In this document: positions 30,582 through 38,460 of the stretch, one piece after another | How positions within the stretch are numbered: position 1 is the first letter of the stretch | Layout: every line of letters begins with the position of its first letter | Source: a virus | DNA: 53,218 nucleotides | Virus record (IMG/VR): IMGVR_UViG_3300037150_000044 | Coordinates: 1-53,218 of that record | Reading direction: 5' to 3' (one strand) | Notes under the pieces: generated by a model | What the model saw: the letters and a program-made list of their open reading frames with translations, nothing else | The model's database searches: none | What the model was told of the DNA's origin: nothing | Program-made: the position numbers and the translations under genes

Positions 30582-30782
30582 TCACACCTCGCGGAACTTG
30601 CGGTACCCCTTAGGATACTCCACGACGGCTGCCACTGGTTCGACAGACGGCACAGGCGTTGGCCCGTGTCGGTGATCATTAGTAAATTCTAACACAGCTT
30701 GTTTTGAGTTGTCAACATATCCTTTTTCCTCAAAGTCTAAAATCTTTGCCAAACGAGCTTGTCCAAGAGGTGTGCTAAACAT
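30582..30782 (-). CDS. Protein resembling the C-terminus of its upstream neighbour (66 aa)
   Basis: The motif AVLEFTNDHRHGPTPVP and end YPKGYRKFREV parallel VLVEFCNAHRHVAIVP and SEGERKFKDV at the end of the 333-residue gene just upstream. AGGAAG precedes the ATG. It is a likely partial duplicate of that gene's end. A promoter box lies inside it. Confidence 0.6.
   Translation of the reverse strand: MFSTPLGQARLAKILDFEEKGYVDNSKQAVLEFTNDHRHGPTPVPSVEPVAAVVEYPKGYRKFREV
30687..30715 (-). promoter_or_regulatory. Possible promoter for the RlpA-like gene
   Basis: TTGACA (30710-30715) and TTAGAA (30687-30692), spacer 17 bases, inside a small gene. It would give a transcript starting near 30680, ahead of the RlpA-like gene at 30559. 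Confidence 0.45.
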
Positions 30783-31755
30783 CTTTGAACTTCCTCTCGC
30801 CCTCGGATTGAGGGACGATAGCTACGTGCCGATGGGCGTTGCAAAACTCGACCAGCACCTTGTCCTCGTGCCTGCGCTGTGTGATCACACCGGCTTCGAT
30901 GTCCTGAGGAGTTTTGCACTTGTCACAGAATAGACGATAGACTGTGATGCCGATTCGCTCCTTGCCCTGTATGGATACGTTCAGGTTGGACATCACGCCG
31001 ACACGCTGGATGAACTTCTGCTCGTCGTTTGAGGTATCCTTGAACCCGTCATCAGCAACCGGCTTCTTCATTGCATCCTTGACGGACTTGGGAATACTAG
31101 GCATAGTGACGAACACCGGCTTAACAACAGGCGGGTTGAGGGTCTGCTCGACCATCTTCGCCTGTTGGTTCTGTAGGTCTTGAATGAGTTTCTGAGACTC
31201 TACAGCCTCTTTTACTAAACCAAGGCCCGCGAACCCACCCATACCCGAACCAAGGCCCGCGAACCCACCCATACCCGAACCAATGGCTCCTAGTGCCCCT
31301 AGAAGGCCAGCAAACGCACTCTTACCGTTGGACTCCGCCTGCTGCTGTAACTGAGCGGTACCTTTTGCTGTCTGGGAACCCTGCCCCATTTTTATAGCCT
31401 GCATCTGAGACTCGATGAACGCCTTCTTGGATTTGATGTGATCGTCAATGACAAGCGAGGCAGCAGATGAGACGAGTTCGGTTCTCTCGGACTCGTTCAT
31501 ATTTGCCATGATCATCGCGTCCAGATACGCGGTGCCATAGTGCTCAGAGGTCATGTCCTTGAACGTCTTGATTACGTTCATGGCAATCGTTCCGTTGGTT
31601 TGGTTGGTGACGAACGACAGCGCGTAGTTAGACGCATCCTCGCCAGACCCGAACTGAACGGACTTCGGCCAGTTGTAGTTGATCTTCAGAAACGTCAACG
31701 CCGCAGCTTTGTCGGCTGCGGTCGATGGCGTCGGTTTAGTCAATTCAACCGGCAT
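30775..31755 (-). CDS. Hypothetical protein with Gly repeat and C-terminal cysteine pair (326 aa)
   Basis: Start at the ATG at 31753-31755 with AGGGA ahead. An alpha-rich first half, then SGMGGFAGLG twice in a row (a 30-base tandem duplication in DNA), a Pro-rich linker, and a C-terminal domain with CDKCKTP and VLVEFCNAHRH, like a zinc ribbon. The end is partially copied in the next gene. No family recognised. Confidence 0.7.
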   Translation of the reverse strand: MPVELTKPTPSTAADKAAALTFLKINYNWPKSVQFGSGEDASNYALSFVTNQTNGTIAMNVIKTFKDMTSEHYGTAYLDAMIMANMNESERTELVSSAASLVIDDHIKSKKAFIESQMQAIKMGQGSQTAKGTAQLQQQAESNGKSAFAGLLGALGAIGSGMGGFAGLGSGMGGFAGLGLVKEAVESQKLIQDLQNQQAKMVEQTLNPPVVKPVFVTMPSIPKSVKDAMKKPVADDGFKDTSNDEQKFIQRVGVMSNLNVSIQGKERIGITVYRLFCDKCKTPQDIEAGVITQRRHEDKVLVEFCNAHRHVAIVPQSEGERKFKDV

Positions 31756-31759
31756 GGCT

Positions 31760-32278
31760 TTATCCCTGTTGTTCAATAACTCGTTTCTTCAAATCCTCCA
31801 GAGCAATCGGTGTGTAATCCAAAACCTCTGTGCTGACATTGAAGTACCTCGGTCCATAGTGCAAAGGGCCGAAGCTGTTGTGAATGTGTCCGTGAATATT
31901 GGCGATAGACTTTCCGATGCTCTCCGGGTGAACGGGGATGTGAGTAAGCATCATGCGATCCAATAACCGACCAGAGTACACATCTTCAAAGAAAGGCAAA
32001 TAGAGCTTGATGGGGTGCGTGTCGTGGTTACCAAGAACCAGTCTCTTGTGCCCGTTGCAGCGACCAACCGTAGCGATGTGGTGCTTGCTCATCGCAACAT
32101 CACCAAGATGATATGCCTTGTCCTGCGGATTCACGACGGAGTTCCACTTTTCAACCATGAACTCGTCCATCTCTTCGACACACGAGAACGTACGCACACG
32201 TGATCCGTCTGCACGGGTGAAGTTTAGGATATTCGCGTGTCCAAAGTGCGAATCGCTAATCAGAAAGACATTAGGCAT
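31760..32278 (-). CDS. Metallophosphoesterase (calcineurin-like)
   Basis: SDSHFGHANIL (D-x-H), YHLGDVAMS (GD), LGNHDTHP (GNHD), MMLTHIPVHP and IANIHGHIHNSFG (GHxH) are all the metal-binding motifs of the calcineurin-like phosphoesterase fold, in order, in 172 residues. Small phage members are thought to act on phosphodiesters or nucleotides; the substrate is not known. AGGAG precedes the ATG. Confidence 0.9.
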   Translation of the reverse strand: MPNVFLISDSHFGHANILNFTRADGSRVRTFSCVEEMDEFMVEKWNSVVNPQDKAYHLGDVAMSKHHIATVGRCNGHKRLVLGNHDTHPIKLYLPFFEDVYSGRLLDRMMLTHIPVHPESIGKSIANIHGHIHNSFGPLHYGPRYFNVSTEVLDYTPIALEDLKKRVIEQQG

Positions 32279-32287
32279 AGTAGCTCC

Positions 32288-33244
32288 TCAAAACATTCTA
32301 TCAATAATCTCTACTAGGTAACCGGCGTTGACCTTCTCCGGGTCTTTCTCTTTCAATCGTTCAATGAGTTGGACGAAGTACGCAGTGTCCACACCCGTCA
32401 GTTGATCTTGTAACACAGGTATGCTCGTCAAGTCAAGCTCACTGATCTGCATTGCCATCTTGAGAATCTGCCCGGCGTTGATCCGCCACCCCCTCGTGAT
32501 GAACTTGCGTAAGCGTACTAGAGAACAGATAGGGTACTTGCTTCCGACATAGCGAAGCTCCTTCGACAGTATCGCCTCCAAAGCCTCAGGACGCAAGACC
32601 AACGTGCTGTCCCAGTTCTGATAGTACGATGTGCAATGCACGAAGTCGTAGTTCTCGTGAATCTCGTCAGGCGTCCCGTAAAAGCGAAGCACAATCTGAA
32701 TCTTATCGCTGAGTGTGATCGCGTTGCCACTTAGGAACACGGGCCGGTAGTCGCCTTTAGGTTCGGTGCGCTTCGCCTCGATGCTGGTGTCCTCGTGAGT
32801 GTCTTCAATCTCCTCAGGGTTGTCAAGTACCTTAGAGATATACTCGCTGCCCTCTTCATCCGGGCGGCCCTCGAAGTATTTGTACTCGCCCCCAGGAGTC
32901 TCGTCCCCGGCCATGCCTACGGACTTTGCCACGATCTTTACGCGCTCAACACCACGCCAGTCCGGGGTGTAGTCTACGTACAAATCGAAGTCCAGTTTAG
33001 GGTGACTCGCCTTGAACTGAGCGACGTAGTATTCAGCGACCGCAGCCGCCGTCTCCTTGTCGCGTAGGTATACGTCGAAGTCATTGACCTCTTCGCCCTG
33101 AAGCATCGACACGATGCAGCCGCCTGTCACGATCACGTTGTTCTTGAGCAGGTCTTTGACCTTCTCGTCCTTGACCGAATCAATCCACGCGTTCAGCTTC
33201 TTCGTGATGATGGCCTTTATTGTCTTTGCTTTGTATCCGGGCAT
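32288..33244 (-). CDS. Nucleotidyltransferase-like protein (CCA-adding/poly(A) polymerase-type fold)
   Basis: VIVTGGCIVSMLQGEEVNDFDVYL holds the G-G...D-x-D metal motif of the poly(A)/CCA-adding nucleotidyltransferase fold (in parts: TGGCIVSML and NDFDVYL). The rest, with DYRPVFLSGNAITLSDKIQI and FVHCTSYY, matches a conserved phage protein. Substrate is unknown; given the many RNA genes here a role at RNA ends is tempting but inferred. AAGGAG precedes the ATG. Confidence 0.75.
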   Translation of the reverse strand: MPGYKAKTIKAIITKKLNAWIDSVKDEKVKDLLKNNVIVTGGCIVSMLQGEEVNDFDVYLRDKETAAAVAEYYVAQFKASHPKLDFDLYVDYTPDWRGVERVKIVAKSVGMAGDETPGGEYKYFEGRPDEEGSEYISKVLDNPEEIEDTHEDTSIEAKRTEPKGDYRPVFLSGNAITLSDKIQIVLRFYGTPDEIHENYDFVHCTSYYQNWDSTLVLRPEALEAILSKELRYVGSKYPICSLVRLRKFITRGWRINAGQILKMAMQISELDLTSIPVLQDQLTGVDTAYFVQLIERLKEKDPEKVNAGYLVEIIDRMF

Positions 33245-33254
33245 GAGTGCTCCT

Positions 33255-33470
33255 TTAGGTTAGTTGAACGTCAACCTGTTCACGACGGAACAGACGGATG
33301 ACTTCGATGTTGGTGGCTTTGGGGAACTTCTTCTTGAGGTTCCGCTTGCCGACGTGAATCACGGACGCGTGCGACGAAGACCACACCACGGTGATAGCTT
33401 CGTTCTTTCTTGTGAACTTGTCCACGAATTCAAACACAATCGACCACACGTACACAGCTTCGTTGATCAT
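33255..33470 (-). CDS. Hypothetical protein (71 aa)
   Basis: The chosen ATG (33468-33470) lies after AGGAGG at five bases. The long upstream part of this frame is low-complexity and overlaps the RNA-rich stretch. The protein has MINEAVYVWSIVFEFVDKFT and a basic second half. No family recognised. Confidence 0.6.
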   Translation of the reverse strand: MINEAVYVWSIVFEFVDKFTRKNEAITVVWSSSHASVIHVGKRNLKKKFPKATNIEVIRLFRREQVDVQLT

Positions 33471-34112
33471 TATTCCTCCTGATGCCCATTGCACCGCCAC
33501 ACGAGTCACCCACCAAAAGATAGACATGACTCGGGCCATTGTATCGGATATATCGACTTTGCGCTTTTTAGGCGGCGATGATAGACCTTGTGTTGCTAAA
33601 CTTCGTTGAGCCTTTGAGCTACATCGGCCTGAGGCCGACGCCTGCCGCACATTGCAGGAACCTCCACTTTATCAGGGTGGTGCTCTATTGGGAGACCACA
33701 ATGCGCTGACGCGCACGTACCCTCGCCAGTGCTGGCTCTTACCTCTCCGTCAAGAGAGTACGAACTGAAAATGTCACGACCGCGCTGTTCGGCTTGCAGC
33801 CTGCCCGCTAGTCGATCATGCAAGTTTCCATTATCTATTCATGTCACCTTGCAAACCCTCGCCACACGTCGCATTTCACCGATTTGCTACTGATCACCAC
33901 GGCTGGTAGGACGTGCCCACCTCTGCTTCGATTTAGGGGGAGGATGGGTAAAGGCGAACGTTACTCCCATACGTTCACACCTACAGTGGAAAGTTCAACG
34001 ATGGGAAGGCCACTGTGCCTGCACCATATGAGGCTCCGTTGTCTGCATTTTATTTATGGCTCATCAAGAAACGGAAACGAAAGAGCGTTGAGCCAGCTTG
34101 TACAAATATCTT
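33471..34112. other. Gene-free stretch of small hairpins, likely non-coding RNA
   Basis: No gene of sound composition is seen. Palindromes crowd the left part: GGCC-TGA-GGCC (33627), CCTGC...GCAGG (33641), TGCGC-TGAC-GCGCA (33702), CCAG-TG-CTGG (33727) and CTCTT...AAGAG (33737). A minus-strand segment 33647-33705 has a tRNA-Ile-like anticodon loop (CTGATAA) and a closing acceptor-like stem but no T-arm. It lies directly downstream of the tRNA-like and tmRNA genes on the same strand, so it may belong to the same RNA transcript. Confidence 0.45.
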
Positions 34113-34188
34113 GTGCTAGGGTGAGCATCGAACCTCACGACCTTCTGGGTCTTACCCAGATGCTCTATCCAGACTGAGCTACCTAACA
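34113..34188 (-). tRNA. tRNA-like gene, anticodon position AAG (Leu codon)
   Basis: The cloverleaf reads: acceptor TGTTAGG/CCTAGCA, D-arm GCTC...GAGC, anticodon stem TCTGG/CCAGA with loop GTAAGAC, variable AGGTC, T-stem GTGAG/CTCAC. The anticodon position is AAG, which would read Leu CUU. Two features are off standard: base 32 is G, and the T-loop GTTCGATG has eight bases. There is no encoded CCA. It may be a working but odd tRNA, a decaying one, or a processing signal. The tmRNA gene is next to it. Confidence 0.6.
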
Positions 34189-34259
34189 CCCCGCCAACGG
34201 AAAACCCCAAACCCGTTTGCAATGCCTTCCCCTATGAAACCTGATGAAGGCGTTTCCCA

Positions 34260-34740
34260 CTTCTAAAGTTTGCCGAGATTATTTCATACGGCTCTCGGCT
34301 GGCCGCAGCAGATTACGCCGCGAGGCGTGCAACAGAGCGAGTTACGCTAACCTTGCGGAAAGGGAACTCAACAACGTTGCTGCGTTTGCTGGTCACGTTA
34401 GTGGCAGTCTTTGTTTGACTCTCGTTACGGTGAGCATCAGTCCCGGCACGTCCGTCTTGGCTGTATCCAGTTACCCCGTCGAAACCTTGGCACGCCCACC
34501 GAAACACATCTCATGGCCGGAGAACCGGCTCGTGAGGTGGTTGCATCACATCCCTCACGAGCTTAGGCCGGAACCGTTGCAACTCGATTAGAGATGTGTT
34601 CGGGTGGACGTGACGGCATCGAAGCCGTGTCCGCAATAACCTACCAATACATCATACGTGCGTACTCTCAGGGGGCAGGGTTGCAACCCCACGCATTTCG
34701 CACTCGGATTGAGTGGTGTCCTGCTTAGACGACCCCCGAT
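34260..34740 (-). ncRNA. ssrA: tmRNA, circularly permuted (acceptor piece encoded first)
   Basis: Read on the minus strand. The acceptor piece comes first: 34645-34603 contains GTAGGTTATTGCGGACACGG, then TTCGATG and ACGTCCACC, matching the 3' end of bacterial tmRNA (GATGTAGGAATTTCGGAC and T-loop). About 100 bases follow, closed by the hairpin at 34501-34512 and 34591-34601. Then comes the tmRNA 5' end: GGTGGGCGTGCCAAGG, TTTCGACGGGG (34500-34474). GGTGGGCGT pairs with ACGTCCACC. A tag frame follows at 34389-34342 or to 34313, then a hairpin GCCGAGA/TCTCGGC. Outer ends are approximate. Confidence 0.72.
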
Positions 34741-34744
34741 AATG

Positions 34745-34927
34745 TTAGAGCTTCTTGGCTTCCGTCTCAACCGCAGCAACTACTTTCGTTGCGTCGGACT
34801 TCACGATAGCCTCTAACGCTGTGATGCGAGTCTCGAACGCAGTCACAAGACTGGTCAGCTTACCTGACTTATATTCGCGGTAGGCAACATATGCAGCCGC
34901 CGCAAGGATTGACAAAACAATGATCAT
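34745..34927 (-). CDS. Small membrane-anchored coiled-coil protein (60 aa)
   Basis: A hydrophobic N-terminus (MIIVLSILAAAAYVAYREY) is followed by a helical, heptad-like body (ALEAIVKSDATKVVAAVETE). AGGAG precedes the ATG. Two strong promoters lie just upstream. Bitopic proteins like this occur in phage clusters linked to the membrane; function unknown. Confidence 0.68.
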   Translation of the reverse strand: MIIVLSILAAAAYVAYREYKSGKLTSLVTAFETRITALEAIVKSDATKVVAAVETEAKKL

Positions 34928-34947
34928 GGTGTTTCTCCTTTTCTCCT

Positions 34948-34976
34948 ATTGTACTACGGGGCGTCCCGGCTGTCAA
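34948..34976 (-). promoter_or_regulatory. Strong promoter
   Basis: TTGACA (34971-34976) and TACAAT (34948-34953), spacer 17 bases. It would transcribe the 60-residue gene and then the tmRNA and tRNA region. Confidence 0.78.
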
Positions 34977-35040
34977 GCACGAGACACCTCCACCACTTGC
35001 ACAACAACCAGAGGTGCAAGCCTCTTTCGATCTTGAATCC

Positions 35041-35069
35041 ATTGTATGCTAGTACCGAACGCTTGTCAA
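35041..35069 (-). promoter_or_regulatory. Second strong promoter in tandem
   Basis: TTGACA (35064-35069) and TACAAT (35041-35046), spacer 17 bases, about 90 bases upstream of the previous one and right at the end of the metallopeptidase-like gene. Two strong promoters in series fit a highly transcribed RNA locus. Confidence 0.78.
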
Positions 35070-35070
35070 G

Positions 35071-35424
35071 CTATTTCTTCCAACTATGAACGAAGGTGGC
35101 TATCTGCTCAAAAAGATCGTCAATGTGGTATGCCCAGTTCTCGTCATCAAACGACACGTCGTTTTGTTTCATGGTGTGAGAGATTACGTGAACAGATTCA
35201 TGAACTATTGTGGACAAGCTAGCCTTGTCGGGAAGTACCATCAGCATCTCCGTGCAATCGGTGCCCAACCAAGTATAAGCATAGGCTATTTCAGTCACCT
35301 TGATGTTGTGGGTCTTGCTTCTCTTTTTAGCGGAAGCACGTATGTCGTTCGTCACCACAACCGTAAGTTCTTGAGGGAATGGCTTGATGATTATTTTCTT
35401 GATGCGCTCTTTGAACTTCCTCAT
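35071..35424 (-). CDS. Metallopeptidase-like protein with HESVH motif (117 aa)
   Basis: TIVHESVHVISHTM is an H-E-x-x-H zinc-binding helix with a third His close behind, as in small zinc metallopeptidases or SprT-like proteins. GGAGG precedes the ATG, which overlaps the stop of a 31-codon frame upstream. Substrate unknown; a phage-specific processing or immunity role is possible. Confidence 0.7.
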   Translation of the reverse strand: MRKFKERIKKIIIKPFPQELTVVVTNDIRASAKKRSKTHNIKVTEIAYAYTWLGTDCTEMLMVLPDKASLSTIVHESVHVISHTMKQNDVSFDDENWAYHIDDLFEQIATFVHSWKK

Positions 35425-35516
35425 TTAGACCTCCAACTGCGAATCAAGTTGCCTATCTGAAGCCATTCCTCGTACGTGAAATCATTTGACTTAGAACCAC
35501 ATTGACATAAACTCAT
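35421..35516 (-). CDS. Small Cys-x-Cys protein (31 aa)
   Basis: A 31-codon frame opening MSLCQCGSKSNDFTYEEWLQ overlaps the polymerase stop (ATGA) and ends with an ATGA overlap into the metallopeptidase gene. The CQC motif could bind metal. The double coupling favours translation. Confidence 0.48.
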   Translation of the reverse strand: MSLCQCGSKSNDFTYEEWLQIGNLIRSWRSK

Positions 35517-38302
35517 TTTTTCCAGCACCCTCCCACATGAAAGTCAAATTCCATAACTACCTTATGCATCTTCTCAGAGGCGGCACGTTTGAAGGCATCC
35601 CCTACTAAATTAGCGACTATCTTCCCAAATCGGGCAGGGCATTGTATAACCAACTCATCGTGGACCATTTTTATTAGTTTTGCCCGGTATTTCGGCAAGG
35701 TATGCCACAGATAGGGAATGTCATCTTTATCGTAACCTGATCCCATAGCTAGTTTTATTATGGTAGAATTAGTGCCCTGAATCCTATGGTTCTTGCCCTG
35801 CCGCTCGACACCGCCCTTCATGCCGTGCATCGTGTGCCCAATCTCGTTCGGAGTAGGCTCACGGTGGGTCAGGTCGTAAAGTTCATCCTCATCTGGTTTT
35901 CGCATGTTCATCTTGATGAAGAGTTCAACTTTGGCCTCGGCCTCGTCTTCATCCAACCGCAGCTTCTTTTCCTTGTCCTCTTTGCAACGCTCCTTAGCCA
36001 GTGCCCACGTAGGCTCTGGGAACAACCGGCGTCGTCCAAACATATCGAACGAGCGACCGTACATCAGCGCATCCTTGCCAGACTTCTCAAGGTACTTCCA
36101 GATGCGCGGGAACTTGGCCTCGTGAATCGCCATCAGTTGTTCGCAGACTTCGAGAGACTTCTTGATGCGCTTCGACAGTGTACCAGCAGTACCGCCGTAC
36201 GCCAAGAGGAAGTTAGTCGCCTTGTTGCCATTGCGCTCTTCTTCGTGAACTGGGCACTTGCACTTCTGGCGCATCGGTTCACCAACTGTTGCCTTGGGGA
36301 ACTTGATGATCGTCTCCGCTGTGTGCAGTTTGTAGTAGTCGCACCAGTACGGAGCTTCTTTCTCGGTCTTCTTGTTGAAGAGCATCTGACCGTCATACGC
36401 GCTAGACGACCAAACCTCCTGCTTCATAATCTCGGTGCCTACCGAGTGGACATCCTCTCCTCTGTTGAACGCGCCAATCCAGATCGGATCGTCGGCAAGC
36501 TCAGCGATGATGCGAAGCTCTGCACCGGACATATCAGCAGTGACGATGACGTACTCTTCAGCCTTGGTCTGAGAAATAGAAATCTCTTTGAAGCATCCTC
36601 CACACACGTATATGTTTCCGTTGTTAGTTCCTTCGTGGTAGTATTGCTTGCACTCAGCCTCGCAGCACGTACTAATACGAATGCTTTCGTCTGGCGGGTC
36701 TGCGATGAAGCAGCTTCGCACAGCCTCGTCCTGTGGTAGGTTCTGGCCGTTCGGCTTCTCAGACGATGACCGGCCTGTTTCCGCGTCATACTGATTGTAG
36801 ACGCAGTGCAGCCTTCCGTCGCCGGGGTTGAGCCAGCCTTCCTCTTTGCACGGCTTGGTTGCCCACTCCAGTGCCCACTGATCGCCGTACGTTCCGATTT
36901 CCTTGCCGAGTCCGTGAAACTTACGGATGGCGGCCATGATCGCGTAGCCCTTGTCCTCGTACTTCTCCAGCACCTCGTCATCGAGCGACTTGACTGCGCC
37001 GAGACCCTTCATGGTTTGGATCACAGCCAACAGTTGCTTGTCGGAACCATAGTTGATGAGTGCCTTGCCGTCACACTTCTTGGCAAGGTTCTTCACCTTG
37101 GTTCGTTTCTTCTTCATGTCGGCGCACGCCGTTTTGTAAATCTCCTTGTCGGCTTTGCGCTTGCCTTCCAGTTGTGCGCGGTTCAGGTCGAGCATTGCTG
37201 CTAGATCAGTATTGCCAGCCTTAGTCGCTTCTCGTATCTGCTTCTTGAGCGCAAGCTCCTCGGCAGTTACGTTGTTGTACTGCTTCCACACGGCCTCGGC
37301 TGCTTCTATTTCCGCATCCGTACTAATCTCCGTCTTGTCACCCACGATGGGCAGGAAGAACGGATCAAGCAAGTTGTCGATAAGATCGCGAAGTTCGTCT
37401 TTCGATCCTTGAACGCGTGCAAGCCACTTCAGTCGGTCGAGACGCTCCCCGTGAATGTGCATATCCTCGAACGCGCCTATAGCGCCGTTCTCAATGCTGA
37501 CCACTTCCTTCAGGTTGTCACCTAAGATGACAGGTTCGCCCGTGCCTTGAATCTTCGGCTCAAGGTGCATATAGAACTTCTGCTGCGTCGGGTTCATATC
37601 GCGCAGCTTCTTGCCAGCGAGTACCGCACTCTGGATTGCCTTCAACGCTAATGGTGAACGCGTATCGAATGCGGCGTAGTTGATCTGGCCGGGGATGAGT
37701 TTGTCCGTAAGGTTGAATGACTCCTGATAGTCCTTGTCGATAGTCAGTCCCATGTAACGTTCCATCATGCTGTTCATGGAGTAGAACGCGTAGTGCTTGA
37801 GCGAGTGTGCCCCGGCCCAGATCGCCTTCTCAGCCATACCACAGTCGTAGAAGTTGAACGTGCGCTTGCCAAAGAGCCAGTACATCGTCTGGTATTCAAA
37901 CCCAAGGCTCACACCAACCTTGAGGTAGTCACGCGAACACAACACCGGCTCTAGCGCGTCTTGAAGCTCAAGCATCTTTGGAGTCAGTGCGGCTCCGTAC
38001 TTGCCTTGCATACTGTGAAGCAGGTCAGGATCGTTGTCTGCGAATGGCAGCAGGTCGATCACGTATTGCTCTTCTGCGTCTCCGAACTGCTGGGTACGGC
38101 AGCGGCGGAAGTAGAAGTCTTTGACTGGTGTGGTTTCCACGTCGAATCCCAACTGCGGTATCTTCCGCGTCTTCACCTTCTGAAAGAACTCAGTGAGTTT
38201 TCCAAGACCAGTGTAGGATTCGATTAGTGTGACGTTCATTGGCGGGTCAAGCTCTTCCCATACGAGAGGCTTTAGGTTCGGGTGTACAGCTACAGGTTGC
38301 AT
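35513..38302 (-). CDS. DNA polymerase I (family A) with N-terminal 3'-5' exonuclease
   Basis: About 929 residues. GFDVETTPV near residue 53 starts the 3'-5' exonuclease domain, with YDCGMAEKAIW and INYAAFDTRSPLA later motifs. The polymerase domain has TADMSGAELRIIAEL (motif A), a Lys-containing helix with TNFLLAYGGTAG (motif B) and KMVHDELVI (motif C). A Cys-rich insert (TCCEAECKQYYH...VCGGC) lies directly before motif A. It is the replicative polymerase. I place the start at the ATG at 38300-38302; a frame 21 codons longer uses a weaker start. Confidence 0.95.
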   Translation of the reverse strand: MQPVAVHPNLKPLVWEELDPPMNVTLIESYTGLGKLTEFFQKVKTRKIPQLGFDVETTPVKDFYFRRCRTQQFGDAEEQYVIDLLPFADNDPDLLHSMQGKYGAALTPKMLELQDALEPVLCSRDYLKVGVSLGFEYQTMYWLFGKRTFNFYDCGMAEKAIWAGAHSLKHYAFYSMNSMMERYMGLTIDKDYQESFNLTDKLIPGQINYAAFDTRSPLALKAIQSAVLAGKKLRDMNPTQQKFYMHLEPKIQGTGEPVILGDNLKEVVSIENGAIGAFEDMHIHGERLDRLKWLARVQGSKDELRDLIDNLLDPFFLPIVGDKTEISTDAEIEAAEAVWKQYNNVTAEELALKKQIREATKAGNTDLAAMLDLNRAQLEGKRKADKEIYKTACADMKKKRTKVKNLAKKCDGKALINYGSDKQLLAVIQTMKGLGAVKSLDDEVLEKYEDKGYAIMAAIRKFHGLGKEIGTYGDQWALEWATKPCKEEGWLNPGDGRLHCVYNQYDAETGRSSSEKPNGQNLPQDEAVRSCFIADPPDESIRISTCCEAECKQYYHEGTNNGNIYVCGGCFKEISISQTKAEEYVIVTADMSGAELRIIAELADDPIWIGAFNRGEDVHSVGTEIMKQEVWSSSAYDGQMLFNKKTEKEAPYWCDYYKLHTAETIIKFPKATVGEPMRQKCKCPVHEEERNGNKATNFLLAYGGTAGTLSKRIKKSLEVCEQLMAIHEAKFPRIWKYLEKSGKDALMYGRSFDMFGRRRLFPEPTWALAKERCKEDKEKKLRLDEDEAEAKVELFIKMNMRKPDEDELYDLTHREPTPNEIGHTMHGMKGGVERQGKNHRIQGTNSTIIKLAMGSGYDKDDIPYLWHTLPKYRAKLIKMVHDELVIQCPARFGKIVANLVGDAFKRAASEKMHKVVMEFDFHVGGCWKK

Positions 38303-38367
38303 GTTCTCTTTCGGTTCGGTGCCCTCGGAGCGTACCCACTTCGTCGCTCTTCTCAGGATCAACACTC

Positions 38368-38396
38368 ATGATAACACAGGTCTTGACCCTTGTCAA
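38368..38396 (-). promoter_or_regulatory. Leftward promoter for the polymerase operon
   Basis: TTGACA (38391-38396) and TATCAT (38368-38373), spacer 17 bases. It fires leftward into the DNA polymerase gene, back to back with the rightward promoter at 38425-38454. Confidence 0.75.
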
Positions 38397-38424
38397 CATT
38401 CCAATTTGGAAATTTGAAATTCTG
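38397..38424. promoter_or_regulatory. Possible operator between divergent promoters
   Basis: The 28 bases between the two -35 boxes contain TTCCAATTTGGAA (38399-38411), a near-perfect palindrome. A protein bound here would block or activate both promoters at once. Confidence 0.4.
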
Positions 38425-38454
38425 TTGACTTTTCGGTCCCTTATATGATACAAT
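38425..38454 (+). promoter_or_regulatory. Rightward promoter at the transcription switch
   Basis: TTGACT (38425-38430) and TACAAT (38449-38454), spacer 18 bases. Transcription would start at or next to the ATG of the RNase H-like gene (38461), so the mRNA is likely leaderless. Confidence 0.7.
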
Positions 38455-38460
38455 AAAGGA

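Noticed and set aside
33596-33823. A 75-codon minus frame
   Set aside because: It crosses many hairpins, has no ribosome site and a composition unlike the neighbours.
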